Below are positions 43,061 to 49,689 of a stretch of DNA of 64,000 nucleotides, piece by piece. The DNA comes from Megamonas hypermegale (GTDB lineage Bacteria; Bacillota; Negativicutes; Selenomonadales; Selenomonadaceae). Both the position numbers and the translations under genes were made by a program. The notes below the pieces were generated by a model that had not been told where the DNA came from, made no database searches, and saw only the letters and a program-made list of their open reading frames with translations. The stretch covers positions 1 through 64,000 of the forward strand of contig DCFC01000013.1 of the NCBI GenBank assembly GCA_002314325.1, written 5' to 3'. Position 1 is the first letter of the stretch, and every line of letters begins with the position of its first letter.

Positions 43061-43099
43061 TAAATAATGAATACATAATAAAAGAAAGGATTGATAAAA

Positions 43100-43516
43100 T
43101 TGATAACATATTTTTGTAAATTTAACGAAAACGGCGAGCGTGAGGCTTCCGTTCCGTCTACCATGTTGAATAATTATGGCGGTAAAGAAAAACTGATTTC
43201 TGATGGATATATTGAGATATCCGACGAAGATTACCAGTATTATGTAGGTAACAAAGGACAAGGCGACAATGGTACAGGCTATATCCGCGACAGTGCGACC
43301 GGTAAGCCGATTTCTGCGCCTGCTAGGGTAATTACATTAGAGGAACAGGCAAACGCGCTTAAATCAGAGTATGAAACTAACATTAAAGCAATCGATGAAG
43401 CAATTCAGATTGCAAAAAATAACGGCGATACTGAATATGTTGCTGAATTACAACAGGAACGACAAAATACATTAGATGAATATGCGACAAAACTGGAGGA
43501 ATTAAATAATGCTTAA
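43100..43516 (+). CDS. Tail-fibre-associated or assembly protein
   Basis: About 138 residues. The N-terminus (YFCKFNENGEREASVPSTMLNNYGGKEKLISDGYIEISDEDYQYYVG) resembles the start of small phage tail proteins placed after fibres. The C-terminal third is coiled-coil-like (AIDEAIQIAKNNGDTEYVAELQQERQNTLDEYATKLEEL). It begins outside the last inversion site, so it stays fixed. TTG 43100 has AAAGGA at nine bases. Confidence 0.62.
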   Translation: MITYFCKFNENGEREASVPSTMLNNYGGKEKLISDGYIEISDEDYQYYVGNKGQGDNGTGYIRDSATGKPISAPARVITLEEQANALKSEYETNIKAIDEAIQIAKNNGDTEYVAELQQERQNTLDEYATKLEELNNA

Positions 43517-43673
43517 ATTTTGTACTTTTTGTGGAAGAAAACTTGATGCAGAAGGCTTTTGCACTAATCCAAAATGTCCGGATTACAAGCGTAAGGAAAT
43601 TATACAAACAGAAAAAATTGCATTGGCAGAAAAAGCAAAAAGCACCGCTAATCCCAATAACGACAAGGGTTAA
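43509..43673 (+). CDS. Small zinc-ribbon phage protein
   Basis: A 54-residue ORF with FCTFCGRKLDAEGFCTNPKCPDY, a four-cysteine knuckle, then a polar tail. It overlaps the previous gene by 8 bp. Its 3' end lies in the following terminator. Confidence 0.58.
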   Translation: MLKFCTFCGRKLDAEGFCTNPKCPDYKRKEIIQTEKIALAEKAKSTANPNNDKG

Positions 43674-43686
43674 GAGGTGCTTTTAT
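43637..43686 (+). terminator. Terminator after the fibre module
   Basis: AAAAAGCACC and GGTGCTTTT form the base of a long interrupted hairpin, with TAATCCC/GGGTTA above it, followed by TTTTATT. Confidence 0.7.
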
Positions 43687-43790
43687 TATGCCAAAAATTA
43701 TATTACCGTATTTGTGCCGTGTTCCGCCTTAGAAAATAAAGGGATATGCACATTTTACGGAAAAATATTAACGCCGCATTAGTGCCGGAT

Positions 43791-44837
43791 TTAGTATTTA
43801 AAGACTATTAAATCCATTGCCTTTTTAAGCTGGTGCAGGTCTTTATGCGTGTAATGTTTTTCTGTTATGCTACTGCTGGCATGTCCTAGTATTCTTTTTA
43901 TTGCGGTCGGATTAGCATCCGCATTATTCAATAAACTTGCTAATGTATGTCTGCACTCGTGGGGCGTATGGCGTTTTATTTTCAAGTCCGCTAGTGTTCT
44001 ATCAAAACGAGTACGAAAACGGCTGTAATTAAGCCGTGCACCGCTACTATCCGTGGCAATGTATTTATTGTTTTCTGCTAACAGTTCTATCCAAAACAGC
44101 AATGTCTGCTTGTGTATCGGGATAATTCTATTTCTGCCGGCTTCCGTCTTACTTTCACGAATTATTAAATATCGCTGTCGGATTTTAATATCGGACCGTT
44201 CAATATTCAAAAATTCGCTGGGGCGTGTTCCTAACATCATATGCATTAAAATCATTTTTGCATATCGGTGTTCATCAGTAGCACGAAACAATTTATAAAT
44301 CTGCCGTGTGTTGAATATGGTTTTCTTATAGACTTTTTTATCTTTGTCTATATCAACATATCGGCTTATATCTCGTTCCGGTGGAATTATTTCATACTTG
44401 ACCGCATAATTGTACATGTGGTGCAAAACTTGCCGCGCCTTTTTCTGGGTGCTGTAACCTGCGCCGGTATCGTGAATATCTCGGATAGCAGCTTGCAAAT
44501 CTCCGATACGGATTTTGGCAAATTGCTTATCGTATAACCGTTTTAAATGGTTATATGCGGCAGTATAACTTTGCTGGGTATGCGGCTTAATGCGTGGGTA
44601 CAGATAGGCTTTAACTAAAGTAAATAACTCGGAAAATGTTATTTCAGACGGGGAGAACAACAACGGGTTTTTATTGTACTCACAAAGAAAAGCAAGCGCG
44701 CTTTCATAGTTGGCTTCATAGCCAATAACTTTCTGCCGTCCGTCAATCCATTTTCTTATTTCAAATGGTTTACGGCGATTGCCGGATTTCTTAGTAGTAG
44801 AGCCAAATCCATTCGGTAATTTTAATCTTTTATTCAA
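43791..44837 (-). CDS. Tyrosine recombinase, likely shufflase for the fibre cassettes
   Basis: A recombinase of about 348 residues. Catalytic motifs: MLGTRPSEFLNI (first Arg), a lysine strand (RESKTEAGRNRIIPI), HTPHECRHTLASLL (H-x-x-R), LGHASSSITEKHYTH (His and nucleophile Tyr). An AP2-like N-terminus and SAM-like domain precede them. It is distinct from the integrase and lies 730 bp from the last inversion site, as Rci does beside the R64 shufflon. TTG 44837 has AAAGGAG at ten bases; GTG 44846 is a longer option. Confidence 0.9.
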   Translation of the reverse strand: MNKRLKLPNGFGSTTKKSGNRRKPFEIRKWIDGRQKVIGYEANYESALAFLCEYNKNPLLFSPSEITFSELFTLVKAYLYPRIKPHTQQSYTAAYNHLKRLYDKQFAKIRIGDLQAAIRDIHDTGAGYSTQKKARQVLHHMYNYAVKYEIIPPERDISRYVDIDKDKKVYKKTIFNTRQIYKLFRATDEHRYAKMILMHMMLGTRPSEFLNIERSDIKIRQRYLIIRESKTEAGRNRIIPIHKQTLLFWIELLAENNKYIATDSSGARLNYSRFRTRFDRTLADLKIKRHTPHECRHTLASLLNNADANPTAIKRILGHASSSITEKHYTHKDLHQLKKAMDLIVFKY

Positions 44838-44846
44838 ATTAATCAC

Positions 44847-44873
44847 ACTCCTTTAATAGGAGTTTAAAGGAGT
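44847..44873. repeat. Inverted repeat holding both divergent ribosome binding sites
   Basis: ACTCCTTTA (44847-44855) and TAAAGGAGT (44865-44873) are exact complements; an inner AGGAGT (44858-44863) allows a competing stem. Each arm is the Shine-Dalgarno of one divergent gene. No room for promoters remains in the 30-40 bp gap. Confidence 0.7.
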
Positions 44874-44877
44874 ATCT

Positions 44878-45321
44878 ATGTATGAGCAAACAATTACTTT
44901 TATAAATTCCTTAGTTCCTACAAAACTTGAGACAATAGTGGGTGGAGGTGTTGCCCTTGTGGGTGTGATAATGCAGCATTTATTCGGAGCTTTTTCGGAA
45001 ACCTTCGAAACACTGCTAATCTTAATGGTGATTGATTATATAACCGGAATAAGTGCTGCATGTATAAATCCGAATATGCAACTGGACAGCAGGAAGTGCG
45101 GTACCGGTGCACTAAAAAAAGTCGTTATCCTTTTGCTGATATCGGCGACATATCGAATTGACCTGATAGGGCAGACAATGGCTAAAGACGTTGTTATGCT
45201 CTTTTTTATTGGGCGTGAAGGACTTAGTATCTTAGAAAACGCGGCTAATTGCGGACTGCCGATACCGCAGAAGCTAAAAGATACGCTAGCGCAGTTTACC
45301 GAGTTTAAGAAAAACCGCTAA
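44878..45321 (+). CDS. Phage holin (phage_holin_4 type)
   Basis: A 147-residue membrane protein with three or more hydrophobic segments (ETIVGGGVALVGVIMQHLF, TLLILMVIDYITGISAACI, VVILLLISATYRIDLIG) and the family sequence DSRKCGTGALKK. It would form lesions for release of the endolysin encoded 0.8 kb downstream. Confidence 0.85.
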   Translation: MYEQTITFINSLVPTKLETIVGGGVALVGVIMQHLFGAFSETFETLLILMVIDYITGISAACINPNMQLDSRKCGTGALKKVVILLLISATYRIDLIGQTMAKDVVMLFFIGREGLSILENAANCGLPIPQKLKDTLAQFTEFKKNR

Positions 45322-45642
45322 TGTTGACGAGGTGGCGCCAGTACGTCAATTACAAAATAGGCTGTTTTTGTAATTTGAGTATGAACTTTTTACAAAATAT
45401 CGGCTTTTTGTAATACGGTTGGTAATTGGTTGCTAATCGGTTGGTTATTTGGACAGTAAAACCTGCAAACCCTTGTTATTGCTGGATTTTTATCGGTTGG
45501 TAATTGGAAGGCTTTCGGCTTTTTTATCGGTTTTTTTGTCGGCTTTTTATCGGCTGTATTATAAAAAATTGGTGCTATTTTCCCACATAGGAAAAATGAT
45601 AAAAACTTGACTTTTTTTAGTAAAGGCAGTAGGAGAATACAA
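45322..45642 (+). other. Intergenic region with tandem hairpins after the holin
   Basis: No convincing gene. Two related hairpins stand at 45348-45375 (AATTACAAA/TTTGTAATT) and 45390-45413 (TTACAAA/TTTGTAA). The string CGGTTGGTAATTGG occurs twice (near 45416 and 45494), with shorter variants between. A 30-codon frame starting ATG 45321 (MLTRWRQYVNYKIG) ends in the second hairpin. The stretch looks like decayed sequence or a regulatory leader. Confidence 0.4.
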
Positions 45643-45858
45643 ATGACATTAGATGAAGCAATTAAACACTGCAAAGAAAAATCAAACGGTTGTTCCAAAT
45701 GCGCATATGAACATAAATTATTATATGAGTGGCTATCTGAACTAAAAGAACTTCGTGAAATAACTATACAGAAAGACAGAAAAACTGTATTAAATCCATT
45801 TCATGGCTTCACTGGTGTGTTCTGTGGATTTCAGAGAAAGACAGAAAAACTGTATTAA
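45643..45858 (+). CDS. Small phage protein with altered C-terminus
   Basis: A 71-residue ORF. Residues 1-40 (MTLDEAIKHCKEKSNGCSKC onward to WLSELKELRE) match a common small phage protein that normally ends near this point. The remaining residues are encoded by a 31-bp repeat and the stretch after it, so the original C-terminus has probably been replaced. AGGAG precedes ATG 45643. Confidence 0.6.
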   Translation: MTLDEAIKHCKEKSNGCSKCAYEHKLLYEWLSELKELREITIQKDRKTVLNPFHGFTGVFCGFQRKTEKLY

Positions 45859-45865
45859 ATCCATT
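45770..45865. repeat. Pair of exact 31-bp repeats with 34-bp spacer
   Basis: The 31 bases at 45770-45800 recur exactly at 45835-45865. The unit contains the dyad ACAG-AAAAA-CTGT. Repeat and spacer lengths match a one-spacer CRISPR array, but no cas gene is present and no further copy is seen. Confidence 0.75.
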
Positions 45866-45922
45866 AAGCAAAATGTTAAAAAAGCAAGGAATGAACAACC
45901 TAAATATTAGACTTAAGTAAGC

Positions 45923-46103
45923 AAATTTAAGTTAATTTAAGTTAATTTTAGTTAAAATTTAAGTTAATTTGCCTAAACGTGTCGAATTCGAGGAGTTTGC
46001 AAATAACCGGCAAATAAAAAAAGCCTTATAAATCAAGGCTTTAAGAGAAAATATCTTAATATATCATGATATTTAAGCAAATAAAATCGTGATATCAAGA
46101 TAT
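45923..46103. repeat. AT-rich repeats, hairpin and inverted repeat before the endolysin
   Basis: TTAAGTTAATTT-like units recur three to four times at 45923-45971. A hairpin AAGCCTT/AAGGCTT stands at 46021-46041, though few T follow it. An imperfect inverted repeat spans 46051-46103 (ATATCTT...GAT against ATCGTGATATCAAGATAT). The last could be a regulator site for the lysis genes. Confidence 0.4.
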
Positions 46104-46131
46104 TATTAAGATTTAGATAGGAGGTATGTAA

Positions 46132-46677
46132 ATGCTAAACGTTTTTATTAATCCGGGACATGATATGGACCTTGACCCCGGTGCATGCGCGAACGGTCTG
46201 CGTGAAGTTGATATCGCGCTGGCAATCGGGCAGGAAGTTAAAAATATTATGGACGGTATTTGCTACCCATGCCAGCTTATTCAGTCGGACAATTTAAATG
46301 GAGAAACACCGAGCAAGCCGAATGTCTGCGGCACCGCTAACGCATCCGGTGCAGATGTTTTCGTGTCTATTCACTGCAATAAAGTTAAAAACACATCCGC
46401 AAAAGGTACAGAAACGCTCATCTATAGCACAGGCGGCAAGGCGGAACTGCTGGCTAAATGTATTCAGTCGCAGATTGTTAATTCTTTGGGCACAGTGGAC
46501 CGTGGCGTTAAAGAACGTCCAGATTTATGTGTGCTCCGGGAAACGACTATGCCGGCGGTACTTGTAGAAACGGCGTTCATTTCAAACGAGGAGGATGCTT
46601 ATAAGCTACAACTGCGCCAGCGTGCTTTTGCGGCTGCGATTTCCAGAGGCATAACCGACTACGAAAAATTATTATAA
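46132..46677 (+). CDS. Endolysin, N-acetylmuramoyl-L-alanine amidase
   Basis: A 181-residue Amidase_3 enzyme that cuts the bond between muramic acid and L-alanine. Zinc ligands are visible in FINPGHDMDLDPGA (His, then Glu in LREVDIALAIG), VSIHCNK (His) and catalytic Glu in AVLVETAFISN. No signal peptide or wall-binding domain, so export needs the holin. AGGAGG precedes ATG 46132. Confidence 0.93.
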   Translation: MLNVFINPGHDMDLDPGACANGLREVDIALAIGQEVKNIMDGICYPCQLIQSDNLNGETPSKPNVCGTANASGADVFVSIHCNKVKNTSAKGTETLIYSTGGKAELLAKCIQSQIVNSLGTVDRGVKERPDLCVLRETTMPAVLVETAFISNEEDAYKLQLRQRAFAAAISRGITDYEKLL

Positions 46678-46693
46678 AAGGAGATAAAAAACT

Positions 46694-46978
46694 ATGACTT
46701 TAGAAGAAATTAAAAACGAAGTGTTAAATAACATTAAGGATTTCGTAACAAACGAAGTAAAAGACGTTGCTATGCGCTGGATTAAAAATACCGCGTTTCC
46801 ATATGTAAAAGAAGTGGCCACCGCGTTCATTGCGGAACTAAAAAACTCGGCGGCGGATGAAAAAGGCTGGGTGAAATTTCGCGACTTGATTTTTCTTCCG
46901 GTACTGATTAGCGGCGGCATTTGGATACTGGAAAAAGTTTTAAACATGTTAGCACCGGATACAGAAACAACAGAATAA
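46694..46978 (+). CDS. Small lysis-module membrane protein
   Basis: A 94-residue protein with a long amphipathic helix and one hydrophobic segment (LIFLPVLISGGIWILEKVL, ~67-85). Position after the endolysin suggests a second holin or lysis regulator. Function unproven. Confidence 0.6.
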   Translation: MTLEEIKNEVLNNIKDFVTNEVKDVAMRWIKNTAFPYVKEVATAFIAELKNSAADEKGWVKFRDLIFLPVLISGGIWILEKVLNMLAPDTETTE

Positions 46979-47033
46979 TATACTATATATAGTTTTTAGT
47001 TTTATGGCCAAAAGATTTTATACTATATATAGT
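46979..47033. repeat. Two TATACTATATATAGT palindromic repeats
   Basis: The 15-mer occurs at 46979-46993 and 47019-47033, exactly 40 bp apart, and contains the perfect palindrome ACTATATATAGT. The spacing of about four helical turns suits cooperative binding by a regulator. Confidence 0.7.
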
Positions 47034-47052
47034 ATGTTAGGAGATATGTACA

Positions 47053-47262
47053 ATGAAAAAATTATTAAACGTAATTTTGAACTTATTTGTAAAACCAAAG
47101 CTCGATGAACGCAAACAGGCATTAAGAAAAAAACTAGAAAAAGAAATTTCTGAAACAGACAGCGAATGGGTTAAAATCCGCAATCAGGTTTATCTTGAAC
47201 TTTTGGATAGTGCCGATGGCAAACTCATGGATATTTTAGAAAAGAAAATTGACAGCATTTGA
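47053..47262 (+). CDS. Small charged phage protein
   Basis: A 69-residue protein, mostly helical and charged (LDERKQALRKKLEKEISETDSEWVKIRNQVYLELL). Last gene of the prophage; it follows the 40-bp-spaced palindromes. Function unknown. Confidence 0.5.
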   Translation: MKKLLNVILNLFVKPKLDERKQALRKKLEKEISETDSEWVKIRNQVYLELLDSADGKLMDILEKKIDSI

Positions 47263-47379
47263 TATTTCTTAACGAAAGAAGATGATACCATTGTGCTAAG
47301 TAGTTTGTAGTAGGCAGGTAGTTATTTTATACAATCTATTTAAAACGTTAAAAATCGAAAAATCTGAAATACAAAAAAG

Positions 47380-47411
47380 AGCCGTACTTCATAAGGGTAC
47401 GGCTTTATTTT
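47380..47411 (+). terminator. Terminator at the prophage right end
   Basis: AGCCGTAC and GTACGGCT pair over eight bases and are followed by TTATTTTT. Confidence 0.8.
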
Positions 47412-47432
47412 TGTAACCATTTTGCAACCGTT
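47408..47432. other. Probable integrase arm-binding site (attR side)
   Basis: TTTTGTAACCATTTT and the nearby TTTTGCAACCGTTTT repeat the arm-like element seen next to attL. Confidence 0.5.
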
Positions 47433-47543
47433 TTTTGTAATCAATCGACTAAAATAAAGCATATTCAAAAGTAAAAATAAACCTACTTTCTTTAAAAATA
47501 AGGCATAATAAACATAATAAAAATAATGTTTTTTCACTATGCA

Positions 47544-47568
47544 ATTCATCGGCAAATCGTGCTTCTTC
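47544..47568. other. attR core
   Basis: Identical to 5356-5380. The next codon differs only silently (TTC instead of TTT), followed by TAA-equivalent TAA in both. Confidence 0.92.
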
Positions 47569-47574
47569 TAAAGA

Positions 47575-47610
47575 AAAACCTCTGACAGCAATATTTGTCA
47601 GAGGTTTTTC
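47575..47610. terminator. Strong terminator, originally of the kinase gene
   Basis: A perfect 14-base stem (AAAAACCTCTGACA/TGTCAGAGGTTTTT) with an eight-base loop, T-rich on both strands. Without the prophage it would lie about 5 bp after the kinase stop. It also serves the leftward gene at 47613. Confidence 0.88.
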
Positions 47611-47612
47611 TC

Positions 47613-47879
47613 TTATCTGCGATGTCTCGGCGGTGGAGGTGGCGGCGGAGCCGGTCTTTTCGGTGCCGGTTTAATTTTGTGATGCGGCGGAGGTGGTGCC
47701 TTTTTCCAGCCGGGCGCTTTATGATGCGGCGGAGGCGGCGGTGCCATTCTGTGTCTAGGTGGCGGCGGAGGCGGTGCTGCTTCCGTCGTGCTAGTGCTTA
47801 TTACATAACCGATTGGCGTTGCCAGAAAACACGCCATAGTCAAAATACCGACAGATTTTCTAATTTTGTCCTTCAACAT
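47613..47879 (-). CDS. Exported Pro/His-rich small protein
   Basis: An 88-residue protein with a signal peptide (residues ~6-35) and a mature part of Pro runs with His, Lys and Arg (APPPPPPRHRM, PPHHKAPGWKK). It may bind metals or wall polymers. AAAGGAG fixes ATG 47879. Unrecognised family. Confidence 0.7.
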   Translation of the reverse strand: MLKDKIRKSVGILTMACFLATPIGYVISTSTTEAAPPPPPPRHRMAPPPPPHHKAPGWKKAPPPPHHKIKPAPKRPAPPPPPPPRHRR

Positions 47880-47936
47880 ACGGAAAACTCCTTTCATTAA
47901 TATTTATTACAAATAATATTCGCGTTATAAACAGTT

Positions 47937-48629
47937 TTATCCTTCAAACAGCTGTACCCAGTAATGAGCATATTCACTATTCCCATCATAAGCATAACCT
48001 ACACCCAAATAACGATACTTTCCATTTAGAATATTTTCGCGATGTCCCAGAGAACTCATCCACTGATTTACTACAGCTTCCGGCGTAGACGAACCGGCTG
48101 CTATATTCTCGCCGCCGTATATCTTACCCTGTTTGCTGCCGAATATACTGAAGCAGTCTCTGCCGTCAGGACGCGTATGCGAAAATAATACAGTTAATTC
48201 CTTCGCTCTGATATCCGCCATCTGACACAAATCATCCTTTAAGACAAGCGGTCTTTTGCCGGCTTTTTCTCTCTCTCGATTAACCAACTCCAAAACAGAT
48301 TGTGCATAATTGCGCAAGGAAATATCGTCAGAAACAGATAAATCATGGCCGCGCGGCACAACGTGAATTAGAAATTGCAATCTGTACAGTTGACCGTTCT
48401 CACGTATAAATGCCCCGACTACTACATCGCCCGTTTTCACGAATTTCAAACCGGGATTGGCAAGTTCCGCCATAGAAAAATCATCTACATCATACAGAGC
48501 GTCCTGTTCCAGCCGCCAGATACTTCCCAATTCTACAGTATATTCGCCGTTATATTCCGCAGCCAAAACACTGCCGGAAAATAATATACATAAACAGAAA
48601 GTCATTATCCATATCTTTAATTTAAACAT
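47937..48629 (-). CDS. Exported CAP-domain (SCP/PR1-like) protein
   Basis: A 230-residue protein with a signal peptide (~1-23). Residues ~25-105 form a leader domain shared in part with 61552. The CAP domain follows: LNYAQSVLELVNREREKAGKRPL, FSHTRPDGRDCFSIFG, GENIAAGSSTPEAVVNQWMSSLGHRENIL, GVGYAYDGNSEYAHYWVQLF. The His and Glu of the CAP cavity are present. Confidence 0.9.
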   Translation of the reverse strand: MFKLKIWIMTFCLCILFSGSVLAAEYNGEYTVELGSIWRLEQDALYDVDDFSMAELANPGLKFVKTGDVVVGAFIRENGQLYRLQFLIHVVPRGHDLSVSDDISLRNYAQSVLELVNREREKAGKRPLVLKDDLCQMADIRAKELTVLFSHTRPDGRDCFSIFGSKQGKIYGGENIAAGSSTPEAVVNQWMSSLGHRENILNGKYRYLGVGYAYDGNSEYAHYWVQLFEG

Positions 48630-48661
48630 AACACCACCTCACAAATTCTTATATATCATGA

Positions 48662-49192
48662 TTATTCTACCGGCCAAATTGTAAAGAATATGCGATATAA
48701 TTCAACATCTGGTTCAGGAATATCCAGCGGATTTAAACCGACTACAAGAATAATATTACAATGTTCTCCCTGCCAGATATAATAAACTGTTTTGTCTTCT
48801 TCAGATTTTTCAATCGCATTTACTTTACCAAAATTATTTTCTATCCCACCTGCCAATTCCAAAAATGATAATGCCGCGTGTTTTAGCGAAGCTCCTATAA
48901 AAAATCTGTTTATCGAGCACAATTTGCCGTCTTTAAATTCCAGCTGTATATCAGGAACAGCCAGTATATCATATTGTTCCAGACTGTTATCTTCATATTC
49001 AATCGTATAAACCACTGAACCATCATCATTATTTTTAACAGATATCACCTCATATTTAGACAGAATATCATTAACATCTTCTCCGAAATAAAATTCCTTA
49101 TAACCGTTTTCATCTTTCGGAAAAGCTAATGCAGTAGCTGAAATCATTAAGAAGATGCTCACAAATAACAAACTGCCTAATATCCACCGCAT
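48662..49192 (-). CDS. Exported YxG-family protein 1 (unknown function)
   Basis: A 176-residue protein with a signal peptide and the block GYKEFYFGEDVNDILSKYEVIS. The same block recurs in at least five other products in this cluster (50707, 51271, 52761, 59312, and looser in 58501 and 63048). After it comes an alternating-strand body with FKDGKLCSINRFFIG. No known function. Confidence 0.7.
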   Translation of the reverse strand: MRWILGSLLFVSIFLMISATALAFPKDENGYKEFYFGEDVNDILSKYEVISVKNNDDGSVVYTIEYEDNSLEQYDILAVPDIQLEFKDGKLCSINRFFIGASLKHAALSFLELAGGIENNFGKVNAIEKSEEDKTVYYIWQGEHCNIILVVGLNPLDIPEPDVELYRIFFTIWPVE

Positions 49193-49203
49193 ATAAAATC
49201 ACC

Positions 49204-49689
49204 TCATTTTAGAGTTTCAAAATATCTTTTAGCATACCAAGATAAAGGTCCGTCCTTATAAAAACTCATATTATATGCTATAGCAAAAGTTAATTCGCCC
49301 ATAGGTATATCGGCAACATGATATTTTACTCTTTCATGCGGGTCTTTTATATACTCCCAATAATATGTTTTATTTTCTGGATTATACATTTCAATATACA
49401 TTTTTTGTAAATCATAATTATATTTAAATCGTTTTGTTTGGTGTCTACTCATTGCGTTATTTTCAGGATTTACTTGTACAATATCAATAGCAATAATATA
49501 TTCTGGAGGATTGTATTTTTGAACATTTACAGTATTGGCAACTACATACCATATTCTTCCCATTCCACCATCAAAATGAATATAATTTTTATTTCCATTA
49601 AAATAAACTTCATCAAATAATGAAGCAAAACATGTTGTTGAAAACATCATTATTCCAGCAAGAATAAAAACACTAAATATCTTTTTCAT
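49204..49689 (-). CDS. Exported protein, unknown
   Basis: A 161-residue protein with a signal peptide (MKKIFSVFILAGIMMFSTTCFA) and a mature part containing GGMGRIWYVVANTVNVQKY and YYWEYIKDPHERVKYHVADIPMG. It resembles the surface-adhesin-like group of small exported proteins. ATG 49689 has GGAGCGG; the longer form to 49740 runs into the neighbour. Confidence 0.65.
   Translation of the reverse strand: MKKIFSVFILAGIMMFSTTCFASLFDEVYFNGNKNYIHFDGGMGRIWYVVANTVNVQKYNPPEYIIAIDIVQVNPENNAMSRHQTKRFKYNYDLQKMYIEMYNPENKTYYWEYIKDPHERVKYHVADIPMGELTFAIAYNMSFYKDGPLSWYAKRYFETLK

Larger units (their letters stand above)
41209..43061. mobile_element. Tail-fibre shufflon (multi-segment invertible array)
   Basis: Eight copies of ACAGTGGGGA stand at 41209-41218 (+), 41696-41705 (-), 41717-41726 (+), 42158-42167 (-), 42360-42369 (-), 42573-42582 (-), 42793-42802 (-) and 43052-43061 (-). 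Each begins one fibre C-terminal reading frame in the same phase (codons CAG TGG GGA). Inversion between the expressed + site and any - site would fuse a new tip to the constant stalk without a frame change. Confidence 0.9.
47263..47543 (+). other. Prophage right end, non-coding
   Basis: No gene seen. It contains a terminator and a probable integrase arm site, listed separately, and AT-rich DNA up to attR. Confidence 0.5.
5356..47568. mobile_element. Complete ~42-kb prophage with contractile-tail genes
   Basis: The element is bounded by a 25-bp direct repeat. Inside are an integrase next to attL, lysogeny, replication, packaging, head, contractile tail (sheath, tube, tape measure, baseplate J, spike), tail fibre and lysis modules in normal order. 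All core modules appear intact; the only broken genes seen are hicA and a doubtful small gene near 45.7 kb. Sheath and baseplate genes make it a myovirus-type phage. Confidence 0.95.

Noticed and set aside
40742..43061. Diversity-generating retroelement as cause of fibre variation
   Set aside because: No reverse transcriptase or template/variable repeat pair is present; the cassettes differ throughout and share only the inversion site.
43685..43790. Possible small gene between fibre module and recombinase
   Set aside because: No frame with an SD; only fragments after the terminator.
45390..45698. Minus-strand open frame over the region after the holin
   Set aside because: It has a repeat-derived Lys/Pro-rich composition, no SD and overlaps a better + strand gene start.
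45770..45865. Calling the 31-bp pair a CRISPR array
   Set aside because: Only two repeats, no cas genes and an uncertain leader; it is listed as a repeat and as a hypothesis only.
47595..47900. Arg-rich + strand open frame
   Set aside because: It is the antisense of a Pro/His-rich gene with a signal peptide and SD; the Arg content comes from CCG/CCA-rich codons on the other strand.
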